Assembly (NCBI RefSeq): GCF_024138165.1
Contig: NZ_CP100000.1
Coordinates: 2,232,001-2,296,000 of the forward strand
Length of the DNA: 64,000 bases
Reading direction: 5' to 3'
DNA from: Halorussus vallis
Lineage (GTDB): Archaea > Halobacteriota > Halobacteria > Halobacteriales > Haladaptataceae
The notes under the pieces were generated by a model. The model had not been told where the DNA came from, did not search any database, and saw only the letters and a program-made list of their open reading frames with translations. Positions within the stretch are counted from its first letter, which is position 1; every line of letters starts with the position of its first letter. Position numbers and translations under genes: made by a program. This document shows positions 1-8,357 of this stretch, piece by piece.

Positions 1-1
1 T

Positions 2-502
2 GACGGTTATCCTGCTGAGTCAATCGTCCGACTGGCAACTGGACAGGACGACCGAGTGGAGTCGGACATCCATGCTGGAGGTCTCGACGATGGTCTGCGT
101 ATCAGGTCAGAGTCGGAGGAAGCCACGCTGAGTATCTCCAACCGGAGCGGGGGATTGGGGGCTCGAATCCAGCCCCCAGAAGACGGTCCGTTCGACGACG
201 ACTACATAGCCACGGAACAGCGTGTAGATTCGTTTGTGAGTGGGTTCAAACGCTACTCTGAAGGACGTCAGAAGGGTTCAGACATCATCGCAGGGCAGGT
301 CGTTGACGAGTATGGTGGGAAGGTCTTGCTCGACTCACCGTTTGAGGCCAAGGACGACATCAAGGACCTTGACTGGGATGACACTCACCGGGAGTGGAAG
401 GCAGATGCCGACGCGTGGGCAGTTGATGTTGGCAGCATCAGTCAAGTAGAAGATGAACTTCGGGATGAGGGGTGGGATGTGTATACTGGAGACCTCGGGT
501 AG
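2..502 (+). CDS. C-terminal part of an unknown provirus protein, open at the left edge
   Basis: The frame is open from base 2, and the first possible start inside the window is a GTG at 56, so the gene most likely begins outside the window. The visible part is acidic. Its last 60 residues (GGKVLLDSPFEAKDDIKDL, then WDDTHREWK) resemble the short domain seen at the ends of some helicase and replication proteins, in which a lysine-rich turn is followed by a tryptophan and an aspartate pair. Lying just upstream of a pleolipovirus structural block, it could be the end of a replication protein. That role is inferred from position, and I do not recognise the family. Confidence 0.55.
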   Translation, partial: DGYPAESIVRLATGQDDRVESDIHAGGLDDGLRIRSESEEATLSISNRSGGLGARIQPPEDGPFDDDYIATEQRVDSFVSGFKRYSEGRQKGSDIIAGQVVDEYGGKVLLDSPFEAKDDIKDLDWDDTHREWKADADAWAVDVGSISQVEDELRDEGWDVYTGDLG

Positions 503-563
503 CCCAGTCTAAGTTCCGTTTCGGCTCTTTCTACTGTATTATACACATACTAATCGGGTGAAA

Positions 564-572
564 GTATATATG
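564..572 (+). promoter_or_regulatory. TATA-like promoter element for the gene at 602
   Basis: An AT-rich GTATATATG stretch lies 30-38 bases before the ATG at 602, in an otherwise gene-free gap. The spacing fits a haloarchaeal TATA box with a leaderless or very short-leader transcript. Confidence 0.45.
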
Positions 573-601
573 CTACCAGCAACAACACATATGATGAAGC
601 C

Positions 602-991
602 ATGACGGAAGCAACCGACGCGAACGACGGAGACGCACAGATTACGACTGAAGAAATTGCGGAAGAAGCGCTTGAAGCAGCAATCCAGAACGGAGCATCC
701 CGCGACCCGGTAGGGGCAGTCGGCTACCCCCCAGCGTGGGTGTCAGTCTACGCTGACCCAGATGACGTTGACGACGTCGTCGACGCCATCCAGTTTGTCG
801 CAGGACGGATTGACGCTAGCACTGAGACCTTCATCAAGACGTATGATGACATAGTCAACGAAATCGACGAGGAATACCGGCAGCGGGTCAAGGATTGGGA
901 GAACGGGGAAACCTTCACCGACATCAAACCCACGAAGGGAGAGCCCTACATCCCCAAGGGAACTGTCGGAATCTACGTCGAGTTCAAATGA
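602..991 (+). CDS. Hypothetical acidic provirus protein (129 aa)
   Basis: A 129-residue acidic soluble protein with no signal peptide or membrane segment. Residues 17-30 form a likely helix (EEIAEEALEAAIQN), followed by a compact middle part with PPAWVSVYADPDD and a C-terminal GTVGIYVEF strand. It starts a short transcription unit behind a TATA-like element, and its stop overlaps the ATG of the next gene (ATGA), so the two are probably translated together. I do not recognise the family. Codon use matches the provirus rather than the chromosome. Confidence 0.6.
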   Translation: MTEATDANDGDAQITTEEIAEEALEAAIQNGASRDPVGAVGYPPAWVSVYADPDDVDDVVDAIQFVAGRIDASTETFIKTYDDIVNEIDEEYRQRVKDWENGETFTDIKPTKGEPYIPKGTVGIYVEFK

Positions 992-1227
992 GCACAGCAC
1001 TAACTGGTCGGGACAAGGTCTGGAACGCCACGCTGCAGGCCATCTCAGAGGCTAACCGAGACTACATCACGTCTGACGACGTCCGGGCTCATCTCGACGA
1101 TGACGACGTCGACAACATGACGCGTGAACGCACGATGTGGTCGATGGTCGACCTCGGGTACCTCTCCCACGAGAAACGGGCGAAGAAGTGGTTCATCGCG
1201 GCAGACGTCGACGTCCAGTTCGACTAA
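988..1227 (+). CDS. Small winged-helix-like protein (79 aa)
   Basis: The ATG at 988 overlaps the stop of the upstream gene in an ATGA arrangement, which favours this start over a longer upstream extension. The 79-residue product has a helix (VWNATLQAISEAN), then YITSDDVRAHLDDDD and the segment RTMWSMVDLGYLSHEKRAKKW. This order (helix, short helix, recognition-like helix, basic wing) is typical of small winged-helix regulators encoded by haloarchaeal viruses. A DNA-binding role is inferred from this pattern only. Confidence 0.55.
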   Translation: MSTALTGRDKVWNATLQAISEANRDYITSDDVRAHLDDDDVDNMTRERTMWSMVDLGYLSHEKRAKKWFIAADVDVQFD

Positions 1228-1577
1228 CTCCCCTTTTCAGATTCACTCACTCAACCAGAAACATCTATCCGACCCACCCGGTCGCGGCCAGTTGCCCTCC
1301 TTACCAATCCGACCGCTTGCCCGAACCGACCCAACGGTTAAGCAGTCGATTGAACGATACTTACAGCGCAGGCTCATCGAAACAAAACCTGCCTGTCACT
1401 CGCGGTGCATCGCTCGCTAACAAGATACCCTCGTCCGTTTGCTTGAATTCCACTGGGGCGCGTGCTGTACTCGCGTCCCACTTACGCTTCATTGCTTCTA
1501 GGGTCGGGGGCTGCTCCCTCGATTCCCGGATTCTACAGCCGCCCAAGACCTTAGCAGTCGGTCTGAGATACTGTAAT
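1228..1577. other. Gene-free interval with a hairpin, between early genes and the structural block
   Basis: About 350 bases with no convincing reading frame. It contains a hairpin with 9-base arms at 1454-1462 and 1472-1480 (one G-T pair) around a 9-base loop. The frames open across it lack normal haloarchaeal amino acid composition. It could hold a replication origin, a terminator for the upstream genes, or a small RNA; nothing here decides between them. Confidence 0.4.
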
Positions 1578-1730
1578 ATGCCCTACAACCCCCAAGAATC
1601 CGATGTTGGAGAGTGGTGGCCGTGGACCGATGCAAATGGCCGTGTTAAGACGATAAACGCCCTTAAACGGGTCTATCCTAAGTATGGTCGCGGCTACGAC
1701 GAGTTTGCTGACCCACTTCCCCGAGACTGA
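1578..1730 (+). CDS. Small hypothetical provirus protein (50 aa)
   Basis: An ATG at 1578 opens a 50-codon frame. The product starts MPYNPQESDVGEWWPWTD and ends in a charged, tyrosine-rich tail (KRVYPKYGRGYDEFADPLP). It has no membrane segment. Its composition looks like a real small protein rather than noise, but there is no clear ribosome site and no recognised family. It sits 50 bases before the first structural gene. Confidence 0.4.
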   Translation: MPYNPQESDVGEWWPWTDANGRVKTINALKRVYPKYGRGYDEFADPLPRD

Positions 1731-1757
1731 CCCTGCACAACGACTATAGTCATCCTT

Positions 1758-1768
1758 TTTTGCGTAGT
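1758..1768 (+). promoter_or_regulatory. Promoter-proximal motif shared with position 5112
   Basis: The 11-base sequence TTTTGCGTAGT lies 23 bases before the ATG at 1781 and recurs identically 28 bases before the ATG at 5140. An AT-rich stretch follows directly in both copies. It is a candidate promoter or operator shared by two structural transcription units. Confidence 0.4.
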
Positions 1769-1780
1769 ATTAACGCAAGA

Positions 1781-2176
1781 ATGGTAAGCACAAACTACAA
1801 CTTCCGGGAAGCGCTCACGCCTCTGCTCGGGATGATTTTCTTCATCGCAGGGGTTGAGACGTTCGGAATCGGCAGTTTCAGTCTGTCGGGATTCGACCTC
1901 GGCGCGACACTGTCCACGGCTGGCGGACAGTCGATTACACTTGCGCCCTTCGTCGGTCTCGGGATGCTTGTCGGTGGGTATGCGCTTAACGACCGCGACT
2001 TCTCCGACTTCAGCGACGTGCAGTCGTACGTCGCGTACACCACGTTCGGTATTGTTGGTCTGACCGGGCTTGTCCCGGCACTCGGTACCATCGTGACTGG
2101 GTCGCTCGCACTCGGGTGGTTCCTCCACTTCGTAACAATCGTTGGATTCGCCTTCATCGCGGGGTATCAGCCATGA
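1781..2176 (+). CDS. Pleolipovirus VP3-like internal membrane protein
   Basis: The 131-residue product has four predicted membrane helices, at about residues 10-30, 47-66, 78-98 and 105-127, with short loops. Size and topology match the VP3 membrane protein of pleolipoviruses, which lines the inner face of the lipid vesicle. It is followed by surface protein, spike and NTPase genes, as expected for that role. The ATG at 1781 is preferred over the in-frame TTG at 1760 because the TTG falls inside the promoter-like region. The stop overlaps the next ATG (ATGA at 2173-2176). The assignment rests on topology and synteny rather than detailed sequence similarity. Confidence 0.6.
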   Translation: MVSTNYNFREALTPLLGMIFFIAGVETFGIGSFSLSGFDLGATLSTAGGQSITLAPFVGLGMLVGGYALNDRDFSDFSDVQSYVAYTTFGIVGLTGLVPALGTIVTGSLALGWFLHFVTIVGFAFIAGYQP

Positions 2177-3369
2177 ACCGGCGTAATCTCACGTCAAGCG
2201 TTGGTCGCACTGGTGGCGTGCTCATGCTCGTCGCGATACTACTCGTGTCGACGGTCGCCGCGCATACGCTCGTCGTGTTCACGCTTGACACGTCGACTGA
2301 TTTCAGCGATAATCAGACCTCGCTCGGCGCGAACTCGACCATCACGAACGGCACGGTCCAGATTGCTGACGGAGAGAGCTACACCACCAGCAACCTCACC
2401 ACGAGTGAGCCGGTGGAGACCGTTGAAGTCAACATTAGCGGTATCGATGACAGTGCCAACATCGTTGTCTATGACGGAGTATACGGGACTAAAATCACTA
2501 ACAAGTCCGTCTCTACAACTGGTACGTTTACGCTTGACGTATCAGCGTCGTCCGACTCCAGCATCGCTATCGCTATCGATGACGGAGGTAACACGGCAGT
2601 CAACGGCACCACGGACATTGAATCCATCAAACTCGTCCAAAGCAACAGTGCTCCTTTCGCTGCGGGTGCTGACACGCAGGTAGCTGTCAACGATACAGTC
2701 GAACTCAACGCTAGTGACTCGACTGACCCTGATGGTGACGCGCTCTCGTACGAGTGGGACTTCGACGATGACGGCACGTACGATGCGACTGGCGAAGTGA
2801 CGTCTACATCGTTTGCATCCTCGGGCACGTACAACGTCACGCTCCGAGTGACTGACTCGCACGGGGCGACCGACACGGCGAACATCACCATCACTGTCGA
2901 CCCTGACAGCGACGGTGACGGGGTCATCGACAGTGAGGACGCCTACCCGCTGAACGCTCCGGGCTCGAAAATTGTCGACAACTCCGACACGAAGATTGCT
3001 GACGATGCCTTCGTCGAACTCGCGTCGGGTAGTGGCTCGGTGGACCTCACGGTCTACGGGACTAACAACACGACTGATGGGAACTGGACGCAGATTGGCA
3101 CGACGTCAAAGTCGGCCAGTAGCTCCAGCGCGGTGCTCGCGACGGTGAACGTCGACGACACCTACGACCACTACAAACTCGTGTATGAAGGCGACGCTAC
3201 GGTGCAGGATGCCGGCCTCATGTACGACTCCGCAGGTAGTGGTGGAGACGTCAACGACACAGTCGTTGGCAGCCTCTCGCTCGTCGACGTGATTATCGGA
3301 ATCGCCGGCCTTCTCGGGCTTCTGGTGGTCCTCGACATCTTCGAGGTCATCACCCTGTTCGACGACTAA
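2173..3369 (+). CDS. Secreted, membrane-anchored PKD-domain surface protein
   Basis: The 398-residue product has an N-terminal signal or anchor helix (about residues 17-33), a beta-rich ectodomain full of N-x-S/T sites, a PKD domain at about residues 160-245 (SYEWDFDDDGTYD), a calcium-binding-like DSDGDGVIDSEDAYP segment, and a C-terminal membrane helix before a short acidic tail. PKD domains are Ig-like modules on archaeal surface proteins. The gene lies between the VP3-like and spike genes and overlaps the former by 4 bases, so it is probably a second virion surface protein or an adhesin. That placement is inferred. Confidence 0.65.
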   Translation: MNRRNLTSSVGRTGGVLMLVAILLVSTVAAHTLVVFTLDTSTDFSDNQTSLGANSTITNGTVQIADGESYTTSNLTTSEPVETVEVNISGIDDSANIVVYDGVYGTKITNKSVSTTGTFTLDVSASSDSSIAIAIDDGGNTAVNGTTDIESIKLVQSNSAPFAAGADTQVAVNDTVELNASDSTDPDGDALSYEWDFDDDGTYDATGEVTSTSFASSGTYNVTLRVTDSHGATDTANITITVDPDSDGDGVIDSEDAYPLNAPGSKIVDNSDTKIADDAFVELASGSGSVDLTVYGTNNTTDGNWTQIGTTSKSASSSSAVLATVNVDDTYDHYKLVYEGDATVQDAGLMYDSAGSGGDVNDTVVGSLSLVDVIIGIAGLLGLLVVLDIFEVITLFDD

Positions 3370-3452
3370 CCGCATAGCTCGCAAACCAACTAACCACTGA
3401 ACGCCCGACAAGGTCGGGTCTAACGGGGTCATACCCTGCGTTCAGTATTCGA

Positions 3453-5066
3453 ATGACATCAAGAATTGAACGGGTCGCCACAATGCTTGCGGTGCTCTTA
3501 GTCGTATCTACAGCGGTTGCCCCGGCTCTCATCTACGGGGTTGGGACGGTAACTGCAGCGGGGACTAAGGATGCTGATGACTGCAAGTTCATGGATTCGC
3601 AGAATAATTTCGTCCAAGTCGTTGCTTCCATTGAAATTGAGGCGTTGCAGTTTGCTCATTGTGTCGCAGGAGACCTGCTCGAAGACTCGGACGTGAGTGG
3701 TCTCGCCGAGTCCGAGGCGCAGCAAGTGCTTCATTCAAAAGCAGCAGGCATCAACGCCAGTGAGAATAACCAACTCGCCTCCCGGTATAACTACGTACAG
3801 GATTCGCGATTCATCGCGATGAGCGAAGCCCGGACTCGGGCGGCTCAGTCTCTGGATAATCACTCAACGAAGACTGAGTCGATTCGTGACGCCCGGATTC
3901 GCGTTGCTGACTACTACTCTCGCATGGAGCACAACAGCGTCAAAATCCAATCCGCCAACGTTGAGCGCATTCGGTCGATGTACGCCGTCAAACAGAACGA
4001 GAACATCACGTACAACATCAGCGTCTCTATACAGGACCCAGATACGTATGGAGCGTACCTCAAGTCCTATGATAGCGTGACGTTCACCAACGGGACAACG
4101 ACCCTAGAAAACGGTACTGTAGTCAACGTGACCAAGGTGAAGGTCGTGAACGCGACCGTCATACAGACTACCACTACGAGTGACCAGACGTGTTATCAGG
4201 GAAATTTCACGAATACCTACGATGAAGGGTACATCGATAACGTCACATCGAACTGTACGTACAACAGTGAAGGAGAACAGACCCTCCGCCTAGTTGCTCA
4301 GCCCCCACAGGATTACAACACGAAGCAGGAGGTCTACGACGGGAAGGAATGGCGTTCGCACTACAGCGCAATCAACGAGTCCCATACTTACGTCAGCGAC
4401 AATATCGCGGCGACGGTCGACTCCGTCTACGCGAATGTCTCGGCCTCTGACATCGACGGCTCGCGCCTCCTGAGCCCGGTTGACCTCGCGCGACAGAGCA
4501 CGGGCTCGTACTCGACGTCCGGCCACTACTCGTCTACAGTCGCATACGCGGCGATGCGGGGGTATGAGACGAACACAACTGCCGCGATGAAAATCACGTA
4601 TAACGGGTCGACGTACGAGGGAATGCTGTTCACCCGGGCAACTCCTCCGACGAACGAGAACGGTACCAACGTCTGGAAGGCGAACTACACGTACAACGCC
4701 TCGAACATGACGAAGCCAGTGTACTTCGCGGCACAATCGAGTGCTGATAAGACGCGTGTGAAGACGCTTGACGGGCCGTTCGCCATCAAGACCATCAACA
4801 ACACGAAGACGGGAGAGTCGATGAACTCCACGACGCCTGAGCAGTTCACGTATAAGGACACGAGCTACACGAACATCAAGGAGCAGAACGACGACATGAA
4901 GAAGGTGCTCGTGACGGTCGACCAAGACACGGTCGCGGGTAAACAACTCGTTCAGGGACTTTTCGACTTCATGGGTGACAACCCGATTTGGGTCATCGGA
5001 CTGATTGTCGGGGGCCTTGTCGTCCTCATCCTCGTCAAGGACGGCATCGAACTCTACCTGCCGTAA
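3453..5066 (+). CDS. Pleolipovirus VP4-like spike protein
   Basis: The 537-residue protein has an N-terminal signal peptide (about residues 10-36), a large ectodomain with many N-glycosylation sequons, and a single C-terminal membrane helix (about residues 508-527) ending in a short tail. Cysteines at 44 and 70 and another pair in the middle could form disulphides. Length, topology and position between the small membrane protein and the NTPase fit the pleolipovirus spike VP4, which mediates attachment and fusion. I could not align it to a particular spike by eye. Bases 3370-3452 upstream hold no gene. Confidence 0.65.
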   Translation: MTSRIERVATMLAVLLVVSTAVAPALIYGVGTVTAAGTKDADDCKFMDSQNNFVQVVASIEIEALQFAHCVAGDLLEDSDVSGLAESEAQQVLHSKAAGINASENNQLASRYNYVQDSRFIAMSEARTRAAQSLDNHSTKTESIRDARIRVADYYSRMEHNSVKIQSANVERIRSMYAVKQNENITYNISVSIQDPDTYGAYLKSYDSVTFTNGTTTLENGTVVNVTKVKVVNATVIQTTTTSDQTCYQGNFTNTYDEGYIDNVTSNCTYNSEGEQTLRLVAQPPQDYNTKQEVYDGKEWRSHYSAINESHTYVSDNIAATVDSVYANVSASDIDGSRLLSPVDLARQSTGSYSTSGHYSSTVAYAAMRGYETNTTAAMKITYNGSTYEGMLFTRATPPTNENGTNVWKANYTYNASNMTKPVYFAAQSSADKTRVKTLDGPFAIKTINNTKTGESMNSTTPEQFTYKDTSYTNIKEQNDDMKKVLVTVDQDTVAGKQLVQGLFDFMGDNPIWVIGLIVGGLVVLILVKDGIELYLP

Positions 5067-5111
5067 CTCCCTCTGTTCCTGTTTTTCGGGGCAACGTCTA
5101 TACTGTCTAAA

Positions 5112-5122
5112 TTTTGCGTAGT
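5112..5122 (+). promoter_or_regulatory. Second copy of the TTTTGCGTAGT promoter-proximal motif
   Basis: Identical to the 11 bases at 1758-1768 and followed by TATAATG. It lies 28 bases before the ATG at 5140. Conservation in an otherwise variable AT-rich gap suggests a shared transcription signal. Confidence 0.4.
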
Positions 5123-5139
5123 TATAATGTGAATACTAA

Positions 5140-6171
5140 ATGAATGTGACTCGCCAGATGTTGCTGGTGGTCGGTTGCGTGCTGCTCATTTCGTCGTCTG
5201 TTATCACTCCAGTCGCCGGAGCAGGCAATGAAACGACCACGACACCAGCAGGGAACGAGACAACGACTACGACCCCTGATAAGACGAACGTCACGAAGGA
5301 AGAGATAGTGACATGGGCTTCGCAGGGTAGGGACATCACTAAATCGAGAGCGCAGGAGCTTCTCTCGTGGTTTAACAGCCACTCGGGAGAGTTCGATGTC
5401 GCCGAGTCCAAGCAGGTCCGCGACTGGCTGACCTCCGAACTCACGTCTGGGGCGGACTGGAGCGTAGACACCGTCGTAGCGTACGCTAAGAGCGATAAGG
5501 ACGTCAAGCTGCCCGAGGCGAAGTCAATTTACGACTGGTACCTCGCGGGCGGCAACACGGACCTTACCAAGAAACAGCGCGGCATAGTGTCTGAGTGGCT
5601 GAAGACCCAGCTATCGCAATCTGATGGTCCGGCAACTCCGACGCCGTCAACTTCCACGAACAATACGACGAGCGAGAAGCCGTCAGACTACAAAACCGCG
5701 AAGAAGGCAATCAAAGACGGCCATGTCGCCGAGGGGGAACTCAGTAACTCGTGGGACATCAAAAACAAGGAAATCGGCCCTATCAAGGTCATTGCGGCGG
5801 AGGGGAACGGGGAGACATCGACTCTCATCATTAAATCGTCGAACCCTACGATGGTGAGTATTACTGACCCGGTTGCCATTGAGCATGGGGATGGTGCAGT
5901 CAAAGTGCCGTCTCAGACGCTACATAGCGGATACAACGTCGTGCAGGTCAAGACGATGGAATTCGGTGGAAAGGAGAAAGTGTGGGTGTCTGCTGGCGGA
6001 TACATTGATGACATTAAATTCAACGAAAAAGCAGACATTGTTCCCAAACCGTACCGGTCGTACGACGTCGTCCTCGGGTTCCTACTCCCGATTCCACTCA
6101 TGGTGGTGACGACGCTCTTCATGTTCCGTCGGAAGAAGAACAAGCCCAAGTCCCCGGGGGTGGCGAAATGA
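5140..6171 (+). CDS. ORF6-like secreted and membrane-anchored provirus protein
   Basis: The 343-residue protein has a signal peptide (residues 1-27), a threonine-rich low-complexity stretch (about 30-47), two helical segments containing SWFNSHSGEFDVAE and DWYLAGGNTDLTKKQ, a T/S/P-rich linker near 165-185, a beta-rich domain, and a C-terminal membrane helix followed by a strongly basic tail (RRKKNKPKSP). This is a type I membrane protein with most of its mass outside. It begins its own unit behind the shared promoter motif and overlaps the next gene by 4 bases. Its position matches the ORF6-like gene of pleolipoviruses. Function unknown. Confidence 0.55.
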   Translation: MNVTRQMLLVVGCVLLISSSVITPVAGAGNETTTTPAGNETTTTTPDKTNVTKEEIVTWASQGRDITKSRAQELLSWFNSHSGEFDVAESKQVRDWLTSELTSGADWSVDTVVAYAKSDKDVKLPEAKSIYDWYLAGGNTDLTKKQRGIVSEWLKTQLSQSDGPATPTPSTSTNNTTSEKPSDYKTAKKAIKDGHVAEGELSNSWDIKNKEIGPIKVIAAEGNGETSTLIIKSSNPTMVSITDPVAIEHGDGAVKVPSQTLHSGYNVVQVKTMEFGGKEKVWVSAGGYIDDIKFNEKADIVPKPYRSYDVVLGFLLPIPLMVVTTLFMFRRKKNKPKSPGVAK

Positions 6172-7046
6172 CTGAAACAGTCCACTTCGAGTCGAATCTT
6201 GACCGAGTCGTTTACCTAATCGGGGAGTACAAATTCCTCCTCTCAGTACTTGCGCTCGGGGTTCTCACCGTATTAGCGGTCGTTCTCCTGAACTTACCAA
6301 TCCCTGACTGGAACGACATCCCGCGCTGGGGTCAGGTCGCGATTATCGTGACGTCAATCGGGTGGCCGCTGCCGCTGTTCGCGGGGAGTTACCTCGCAAA
6401 TAAGCTGCACGACCCTGACTGGGTGTATCCCCGAGAAATCGACGCTGCACGCCCCGTCTCGGACATAGAGGACATCAAGAACGACGACGGGACGATTGAT
6501 AAGCAACTGATTGCTGAGAAGCACAAAATCCCGAAATCGATGTGGGAGACCCAGTTGACCGTCACCGAGGGGAAAATCTACTGGAACAAGATTGGCGGCT
6601 ACCCTATCGTCCGAGAAATCGACTACGGCGACGATGTCGACGGTGTCGAGGTCGTCGGACCATGGATGGGTGAGAAGACTGACGTCGAGGTCGCCACCTC
6701 GCAGGAAGCTATCGCAGCTAACCGGGGGCAACTGCGCGAGTGGGCGCAGGCGGGCCAGCAGTTGTACGCGAAGCTCCCCGCAATCTCACAGGCTATCGAG
6801 TCACGGTACTGGAAGGCGATGTCGGACGATAAGCTGGACCGGGTCGCGAAGCACTCGGAGGTCGTTCGTGGGAGCGTCGTTGAGGATGTCGAGAAGCTCA
6901 CCGACTCGTTGGAGACACCTGACAACAAGGACAGCGACGACGGTACTTCCGAACCTGACCGTGAGAACCTCTCCGAGGAAGTTGCTGATGAAGCTATCGA
7001 CGGTGGGGTCCCCGAGGAATGGAAGGGGGGTGGTGTAGATGAGTAA
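6168..7046 (+). CDS. ORF7-like protein with two membrane helices and a cytoplasmic tail
   Basis: The 292-residue protein has two membrane helices near the N terminus (about residues 23-43 and 52-72). These are followed by a largely helical, charged cytoplasmic domain and an acidic C terminus. The ATG overlaps the upstream stop (ATGA), and the 3' end overlaps the NTPase gene by 8 bases, indicating tight translational coupling. In pleolipoviruses the gene before the NTPase is also a conserved membrane protein of unknown role. Coupling suggests that it works with the NTPase in assembly or genome packaging, which is inference. Confidence 0.55.
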   Translation: MTETVHFESNLDRVVYLIGEYKFLLSVLALGVLTVLAVVLLNLPIPDWNDIPRWGQVAIIVTSIGWPLPLFAGSYLANKLHDPDWVYPREIDAARPVSDIEDIKNDDGTIDKQLIAEKHKIPKSMWETQLTVTEGKIYWNKIGGYPIVREIDYGDDVDGVEVVGPWMGEKTDVEVATSQEAIAANRGQLREWAQAGQQLYAKLPAISQAIESRYWKAMSDDKLDRVAKHSEVVRGSVVEDVEKLTDSLETPDNKDSDDGTSEPDRENLSEEVADEAIDGGVPEEWKGGGVDE

Positions 7047-8196
7047 TCTGGATAACTACGCCTTCTCGCGTCTGCGAGAGGATTTAGCTCGGCAGAAGCT
7101 GCCAGCACTCGAAGAAGCAGGTCTCCTCACACCTGACACCATCCGGTATCTGGAATCGTATCGTCGGCACTACGAGCCGGGCTCGAAACCACACTACGAG
7201 ACTGGGAAACCCGCGGTCTCTTACCATAATACCGAACACTACGTGAACGTCGTTCGTCCAGAAGTGGGTGAGTGCCTCAGTAGGGCCGTCCAGAGTGGGA
7301 ATCTGGCTGTCGTCAAACACGCAATCGGGTTGGTCGGCGGAGATGATAGTGACGTCCCGTTCCAAGACGCTCTGACACTGGAGAACCTTATCCACGGAGA
7401 TGAGTTCCGTATCTTCGTCTTCACAGGTGGTCAAGGAGGAGGGAAGTCGTACTTAGCGTACACGCTCGCTAAGTACAAATCCCGTCTCTGCCGACGCGAC
7501 AACATCCCCGTCCGCGCTATCACGAATAGCCTCTCCGCTGTCGAGATGAACGATGAACTCGATTTCGTGGGGTCACCGAACGACCTACTCGACTACCGAC
7601 TGGAGAACCCGGGTCACATCGTGCTCGTGCTCGATGAGGCGTCGTCGTTCTTCTCGTCGAAAGCAGGAAACGCGCATAACCTCCAGAATTTCGTCCCGTT
7701 CCTCCGGCGGCTGCGTAAGATGAAAATCGTACCAATCATCGTCTCCCACCGGGCAATGGACATCGGAACAGACATCCGTAAACTCGACAGCGTGGTGTTC
7801 ATCGACAAGCCAGACCAAGATACGGCAGTCTTCTACGGTGAGTCGAGCGAGGATGACCTCAACGATAAGCTCCTCGAACTATCCAACTACAGCACTGATG
7901 AGCGGTACGATTACGACTCTGACGACTTGTTCATCTCGTGGAAATGGGATGGTCTCGACCGAGTCACTGAGTTGATGGAGAACCCGCAGCAGTTTCGTGA
8001 GCTTTGGGAGACCAAAGGGGTCGTGAAGGACCTCCGCGAGGTCGCCGAGCGTATGGAGAAAATCGAGTCCTTGGAGCAAGACCGAGACGACCTCATTCGG
8101 GCCTGCTCGGAACTCGATTACTCCCAATCCGAAATCGCCGAATTCGCAGGTGTCAGCCAGTCACGCGTCAATCGGCTACTCAATTATTCACAGTGA
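7039..8196 (+). CDS. VP8-like P-loop NTPase with C-terminal helix-turn-helix
   Basis: The 385-residue protein has a Walker A motif GGQGGGKS at residues 130-137 and a hydrophobic Walker B strand IVLVLDE at 194-200. An SHRAMD segment further on may be a sensor. This fits the VP8 NTPase of pleolipoviruses (FtsK/HerA-like or Zot-like packaging class). The last 30 residues (YSQSEIAEFAGVSQSRVNRL) form a clear helix-turn-helix, so the protein may also bind DNA. A 17-base palindrome spans its own stop codon and is a possible binding site. The start overlaps the upstream gene by 8 bases. Confidence 0.75.
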   Translation: MSNLDNYAFSRLREDLARQKLPALEEAGLLTPDTIRYLESYRRHYEPGSKPHYETGKPAVSYHNTEHYVNVVRPEVGECLSRAVQSGNLAVVKHAIGLVGGDDSDVPFQDALTLENLIHGDEFRIFVFTGGQGGGKSYLAYTLAKYKSRLCRRDNIPVRAITNSLSAVEMNDELDFVGSPNDLLDYRLENPGHIVLVLDEASSFFSSKAGNAHNLQNFVPFLRRLRKMKIVPIIVSHRAMDIGTDIRKLDSVVFIDKPDQDTAVFYGESSEDDLNDKLLELSNYSTDERYDYDSDDLFISWKWDGLDRVTELMENPQQFRELWETKGVVKDLREVAERMEKIESLEQDRDDLIRACSELDYSQSEIAEFAGVSQSRVNRLLNYSQ

Positions 8197-8200
8197 ATAA
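8184..8200. repeat. Perfect 17-base palindrome over the NTPase stop codon
   Basis: The arms TTATTCAC and GTGAATAA flank a central A, and the TGA stop at 8194-8196 lies inside. It is a candidate operator for a helix-turn-helix protein, possibly the NTPase itself. Confidence 0.5.
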
Positions 8201-8279
8201 CCCCTTTCCGGGTGAAACAAGGCTAAATCGACAGACGGCGGCGTTATTCAGTCTGCAATAATTCTACGCTGTGAGCACC

Positions 8280-8304
8280 CACCCTACTACTACGTAGTAG
8301 GGTG
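8280..8304. repeat. Perfect inverted repeat with 11-base arms
   Basis: CACCCTACTAC and GTAGTAGGGTG are separated by TAC. It lies after the structural operon and 54 bases before the next start codon. No T-run follows, so an operator is at least as likely as a terminator. Confidence 0.5.
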
Positions 8305-8330
8305 ACTTCTCGCCGGTCGGGGCGAACGGC

Positions 8331-8341
8331 TATAGTATAAT
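8331..8341 (+). promoter_or_regulatory. TATA box for the microprotein cassette
   Basis: TATAGTATAA lies about 18-27 bases before the ATG at 8358, the spacing of a leaderless haloarchaeal promoter. It appears to drive the overlapping genes 8358-9416. Confidence 0.5.
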
Positions 8342-8357
8342 ATCTCCATACTTTAGT

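Noticed and set aside
1361-1546. 61-residue minus-strand frame in the empty interval of the provirus
   Set aside because: No ribosome site or family pattern, and it spans a hairpin.
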